A stretch of 64,000 bases of DNA, taken from positions 248,001 through 312,000 of the forward strand of contig NZ_CP048815.1 in NCBI RefSeq assembly GCF_010977555.1. The letters are read 5' to 3'. Position 1 is the stretch's first letter. Every line of letters starts with the position of its first letter. The translations under genes were made by a program, and so were the position numbers. The notes under the pieces are model-generated. The model was not told where the DNA came from. It saw only the letters and a list, made by a program, of their open reading frames with translations, and made no database searches. This document shows, one piece after another, positions 60,191 through 64,000 of the stretch. Source of the DNA: Caulobacter rhizosphaerae (GTDB taxonomy: Bacteria; Pseudomonadota; Alphaproteobacteria; Caulobacterales; Caulobacteraceae).

Positions 60191-61339
60191 ATGAATCGGA
60201 ACGCCGCGCCTGGTCCTGTCTTCTACGAATTCTTCGCTGGCGGCGGGATGGCGCGCCTGGGGCTGGGCGAGGCCTGGACCTGCGCGTTCGCCAACGACTT
60301 CGACCCGGTCAAGGCCGCGACCTACCGCGCCAACTTCGCCGACGCGGGCGCCGCCAACGGCGAGGGCCATTTCCACCAGGGCGACGTCTGGAAGATCGCG
60401 CCGGCCGACCTGCCGGGACAGGCCGACCTGGCCTGGGCTTCCAGCCCCTGCCAGGACTTCAGCCTGGCCGGCGCCCGGGCCGGCCTGCAGGGCGGACGCT
60501 CCTCGGCCTTCTTCGGGTTCTGGAAGCTGATGGAGGCGCTCTCCGCCGAAGGGCGCGGCCCCGACACGGTGGTGGTCGAGAACGTGGTGGGCCTGCTGAC
60601 CTCGCACGGCGGCGCCGACTTCACCGCCCTGTGCCGGGCCCTGGCCGAGCAGGGCTACCGCTTCGGCGCCCTGGAGATCGACGCCGCCCGCTTCGTCCCC
60701 CAATCGCGGCCGCGGGTGTTCGTGATCGCCACCCGCTTGCCGGTGGACGGGCTGTCCGGTTCCAGTCCGTTCCAGACCCGCGCCGTGCGCGACGCCCACG
60801 CCCGTCTGCCGGCCGACCTGACCGCCGCCTGGATCTGGTGGAGTCTTGCCGCGCCGCCAGCCCGCAACACCGATCTTTCGGCCCTGCTCGAACCTGATGA
60901 CCAGGTCGCCTGGCGGTCGGACGCCGCGACCGCCGCCCTGCTGGACCTGATGGCCCCCGCCCACCGCGCCGCCGTCCAGGTTCGGGTCCAGAGCGGCGAG
61001 CGGGCGGTCGGCGCGGTCTTTCGGCGGATGCGCGGCGGCGAACAGCGGGCCGAGGTGCGGTTCGACGGCCTGGCCGGCTGTCTGCGCACCCCGCGCGGCG
61101 GCTCGTCCCGCCAGACCCTGCTGGTGATCGACAGGGGGCAGGTGCGCTCGCGCCTGCTTAGCGCGCGCGAGGGGGCCCGGTTGATGGGCCTGGCTGACGC
61201 CTACCGCCTGCCCCGCAGCGCCACGGCTGGCCTGCATGTGATCGGCGACGGCGTGGCCGCCCCGGTGGTGCGCTGGCTGGCCGACGGCTTGCTGACTCCG
61301 CTGGCCTTCAGGAAAACTGCGCCGCTGGCCGCCGAATGA
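60191..61339 (+). CDS. DNA (cytosine-5)-methyltransferase, orphan
   Basis: This 382-residue C5-methyltransferase has motif I YEFFAGGGMARLGLG (12-26), motif IV SSPCQDFSLAGARAGL with catalytic Cys87, motif VI ENVVG (130-134) and motif VIII QSRPRVFVIATR (171-182). The target recognition region lies at about 190-310. The late motifs SAREGARLMGLADAYRLP and VIGDGVAAPVVRWLADGLL form IX and X. It would methylate cytosine in a sequence that cannot be read from the protein. No restriction endonuclease gene is adjacent; a Vsr mismatch endonuclease gene is 2.3 kb downstream. Confidence 0.94.
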   Translation: MNRNAAPGPVFYEFFAGGGMARLGLGEAWTCAFANDFDPVKAATYRANFADAGAANGEGHFHQGDVWKIAPADLPGQADLAWASSPCQDFSLAGARAGLQGGRSSAFFGFWKLMEALSAEGRGPDTVVVENVVGLLTSHGGADFTALCRALAEQGYRFGALEIDAARFVPQSRPRVFVIATRLPVDGLSGSSPFQTRAVRDAHARLPADLTAAWIWWSLAAPPARNTDLSALLEPDDQVAWRSDAATAALLDLMAPAHRAAVQVRVQSGERAVGAVFRRMRGGEQRAEVRFDGLAGCLRTPRGGSSRQTLLVIDRGQVRSRLLSAREGARLMGLADAYRLPRSATAGLHVIGDGVAAPVVRWLADGLLTPLAFRKTAPLAAE

Positions 61340-61416
61340 GCCGCTGACACGCCAGAACCCCCGGCCTAAGGTGAATTGAATCCAGGCCGCCAACGCCACA
61401 CCAAGCGAGACTTTCC

Positions 61417-62403
<987 letters not shown>

Positions 62404-62434
62404 TCCCAGGCCGGTCGACAGGGACAATCGGGGC

Positions 62435-63637
62435 GTGCGAGTCGGCATAGTCGGCTGCGGGGTCGGCGGCATGGCCGCCGCCCTGGCCCTGGCGCGGGCC
62501 GGTCACGCCGTCACCCTGCTGGAGGCCTTCGAGGCCCCGCGACCGCTGGGCTCGGGCCTGCTGCTCCAGCCGACCGGCCTGGCGGCGCTGCGCGCGCTGC
62601 GGCTCGACGAGCAGGTTCGCGCCCTGGGCGCCCGGGTGGACCGGCTGGAGGGCAAGGACAGCCGCGGCCGCAAGGTCATGGACCTGGACTACAACGACTG
62701 GAAGCCCGGCGCCCACGGCGTCGGCATCCATCGCGGCGTGCTGTTCCAGACCCTGCACGGCGCCCTGCCCGAGGCCGGCGTCGAGGTGGTCACCGGGGCC
62801 CGGATCACCGGGGTGGAGACCCCCGCCCGTCCGATCCTGCACGACGACCAGGGCCGGGTGTTCGGCCCGTTTGACCTGGCGGTGATCGCCGACGGCTCGG
62901 CCTCGCCGCTGCGCGCGAGCCTTCGCCCCCGGGCCCGCGCGCCGGTCTATCCCTGGGGCGCGGTCTGGACCCATCTGCCCGACCCTGGCGACCGTTTCGG
63001 CGGGGCCCTGCGCCAGGTCTATCACCGGGCCGAGGTGATGGTCGGCGCCCTGCCGGTCGGTCACGACCCGGACGGCCTGTCGCCCACCGGCCTGGCCATG
63101 TTCTGGTCCGTGCCGGTCGCCGGGCTGGACCACTTCCTGGCCGGCGACTTCGCCGCCTGGCGCGAGCAGCGGCTGAAGCCGCTCTGGCCGGACCTGGCCG
63201 CCCTGCTCGACGAACGCCGGGACTGGGCGGGCTTCTCCCGGGCGCTCTATCGCGACGTCTCGGTCGGCCGCTGGAGCCAGGGCGCCTGCACCCTGCTGGG
63301 CGACGCGGCCCACGGCACCAGCCCGCAGCTGGGGCAGGGCGCGAACCTGGCCCTGATGGACGCCGTCGAGTTGGCCGAACGGCTGGGGCGCGACCGGCGG
63401 CCGGTCGCCGTGTCGATCCGGGCCTGGCAGGCCGACCGCCGCCGCCATACCGGCCTCTACCAGGTGGCGTCCAGGGCCCTGACGCCGCTGTTTCAGTCGC
63501 ATGGCGGATTCTGGCCGGCGGTGCGCGACCGGCTGTTCACCCCGATGTCGGGTTTGCCGGGCGTTCGGCACGTGGCGGCGCGGCTGCTGACCGGAACCCT
63601 GCGCCTGGGACGGTTCCCAGGCGTTACGAAACCATGA
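62435..63637 (+). CDS. FAD-dependent monooxygenase (PHBH family)
   Basis: This 400-residue group A flavoprotein has the start VRVGIVGCGVGGMAAALALARAGHAVTLLEA, the classical GxGxxG dinucleotide fold with the closing acidic residue. The middle FDLAVIADGSASPLR (DG motif) and the late CTLLGDAAHGTSPQLGQGANLALMDAVELAERL (GD motif) bind FAD and NAD(P)H. It would hydroxylate an aromatic or related substrate, not identifiable here. The GTG at 62435 is the only start that fits the conserved N-terminus. Its stop overlaps the ATG of the vsr gene by four bases. Confidence 0.93.
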   Translation: MRVGIVGCGVGGMAAALALARAGHAVTLLEAFEAPRPLGSGLLLQPTGLAALRALRLDEQVRALGARVDRLEGKDSRGRKVMDLDYNDWKPGAHGVGIHRGVLFQTLHGALPEAGVEVVTGARITGVETPARPILHDDQGRVFGPFDLAVIADGSASPLRASLRPRARAPVYPWGAVWTHLPDPGDRFGGALRQVYHRAEVMVGALPVGHDPDGLSPTGLAMFWSVPVAGLDHFLAGDFAAWREQRLKPLWPDLAALLDERRDWAGFSRALYRDVSVGRWSQGACTLLGDAAHGTSPQLGQGANLALMDAVELAERLGRDRRPVAVSIRAWQADRRRHTGLYQVASRALTPLFQSHGGFWPAVRDRLFTPMSGLPGVRHVAARLLTGTLRLGRFPGVTKP

Positions 63638-64000
63638 CCCCGCCAGGATCCGCCTCGAAGGCGACCGACGTCTTCACCCCCGCCAAGCGCTCGGCCGTGA
63701 TGGCTCGGGTCAAGAGCAAGGACACCAGGCCCGAGCTGCTGCTGCGCCGGCTGCTGACCGGCTTGGGCGCGCGCTACCGCCTGCACCGCAAGGACCTGCC
63801 CGGCTCGCCCGACGTGGCCATGCCGGGCCGGCGGCTGGCGATCTTCGTCCACGGTTGCTTCTGGCACGGCCACGACTGCGCCCGCGGGTCGCGCGTGCCC
63901 AAGGCCAACCGCGACTACTGGCTGGCCAAGGTGGCGCGGAACATGGCGCGCGACGCCCGCAACCGCGCCGACCTCGCCGCCGCTGGCTGGCGGGTGGAGA
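63634..64000 (+). CDS. vsr: very short patch repair endonuclease Vsr (3' end cut by window)
   Basis: The first 122 residues of a Vsr-type endonuclease are present. Vsr nicks next to T:G mismatches produced by deamination of 5-methylcytosine. The start FTPAKRSAVMARVKSKDTRPELLLRRLL is typical. The catalytic Asp is in GSPDVAMPGRRLAIFVHGCFWHGHDC (Asp60). The zinc and active-site cysteine/histidines are His73, Cys75, His78, His80 and Cys82. It starts by ATGA overlap with the monooxygenase stop. The C5-methyltransferase at 60.2 kb is the likely functional partner. The gene continues beyond 64000. Confidence 0.93.
   Translation, partial: MTPPGSASKATDVFTPAKRSAVMARVKSKDTRPELLLRRLLTGLGARYRLHRKDLPGSPDVAMPGRRLAIFVHGCFWHGHDCARGSRVPKANRDYWLAKVARNMARDARNRADLAAAGWRVE

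Overview
The window reads as chromosomal DNA of a high-GC alphaproteobacterium, most likely Caulobacter or a close relative (Caulobacterales). The reasons are strong G/C third-codon bias, a Caulobacter-style TonB-dependent receptor, a 1611-residue L_180-class NAD-glutamate dehydrogenase, a bacterial transglutaminase-like cysteine peptidase next to capsule genes, and promoter-like TTG...GCTA elements. No rRNA, tRNA, CRISPR array, insertion sequence or phage gene was recognised.

Layout. (1) 1-6.8 kb: a rhamnogalacturonan (pectin) utilisation locus with the 3' end of an unidentified gene, a secreted GH105 hydrolase, a DUF2264 protein, an IclR regulator and a TonB receptor. (2) 6.8-10.2 kb: small regulatory and metabolic genes (MarR, DUF6894, isoaspartyl peptidase/asparaginase, quinone oxidoreductase). 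(3) 10.4-43.7 kb: a very large exopolysaccharide (EPS)/capsule locus. It contains two WecG/TagA/CpsF transferases, a BY-kinase/Wzc-like co-polymerase, a PssD/PssE-type split transferase, three GT4 and two GT2 glycosyltransferases, three acyltransferase-3 proteins (one fused to an SGNH domain), three O-antigen ligase/Wzy-like proteins, two Wzx-like flippases, an Asp-box propeller protein, a heparin-lyase-I-like polysaccharide lyase, an outer-membrane beta-barrel, a short Wza/OPX export protein and a BTLCP peptidase. (4) 43.8-47.4 kb: a PPP-type phosphatase, an MHYT-PAS-GGDEF-EAL c-di-GMP protein and a small membrane protein. (5) 47.6-57.8 kb: HerA-like ATPase, AI-2E family transporter, NAD-glutamate dehydrogenase (GdhZ-like), DUF418 protein and two small unknowns. 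(6) 57.8-64 kb: dienelactone-hydrolase-like enzyme, a polyprenyl-phosphate sugar transferase that could start the EPS repeat unit, a COG3650 lipoprotein, a C5-cytosine methyltransferase, cysteine synthase, an FAD monooxygenase and a 3'-truncated Vsr endonuclease.

How the EPS genes fit together (inference from families): the sugar transferase at 58.9 kb or a related enzyme loads the first sugar on undecaprenyl phosphate. The GT2/GT4/GT26 and PssD/E enzymes extend it, the acyltransferases decorate it, and the Wzx proteins flip it. One or more Wzy-like proteins polymerise it under the Wzc-like kinase, and the short OPX protein plus the beta-barrel form the exit portal. The lyase and the Asp-box protein may trim the polymer. 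The BTLCP peptidase resembles in family and setting the Caulobacter crescentus capsulation inhibitor HvyA. The most interesting observations are this possible bipartite export portal with its unknown companion proteins, the HvyA-like gene with a long insertion and a near-CtrA site, a possible three-way-junction RNA at 47.6 kb, and a 63-nt inverted-repeat element at 10.24 kb.
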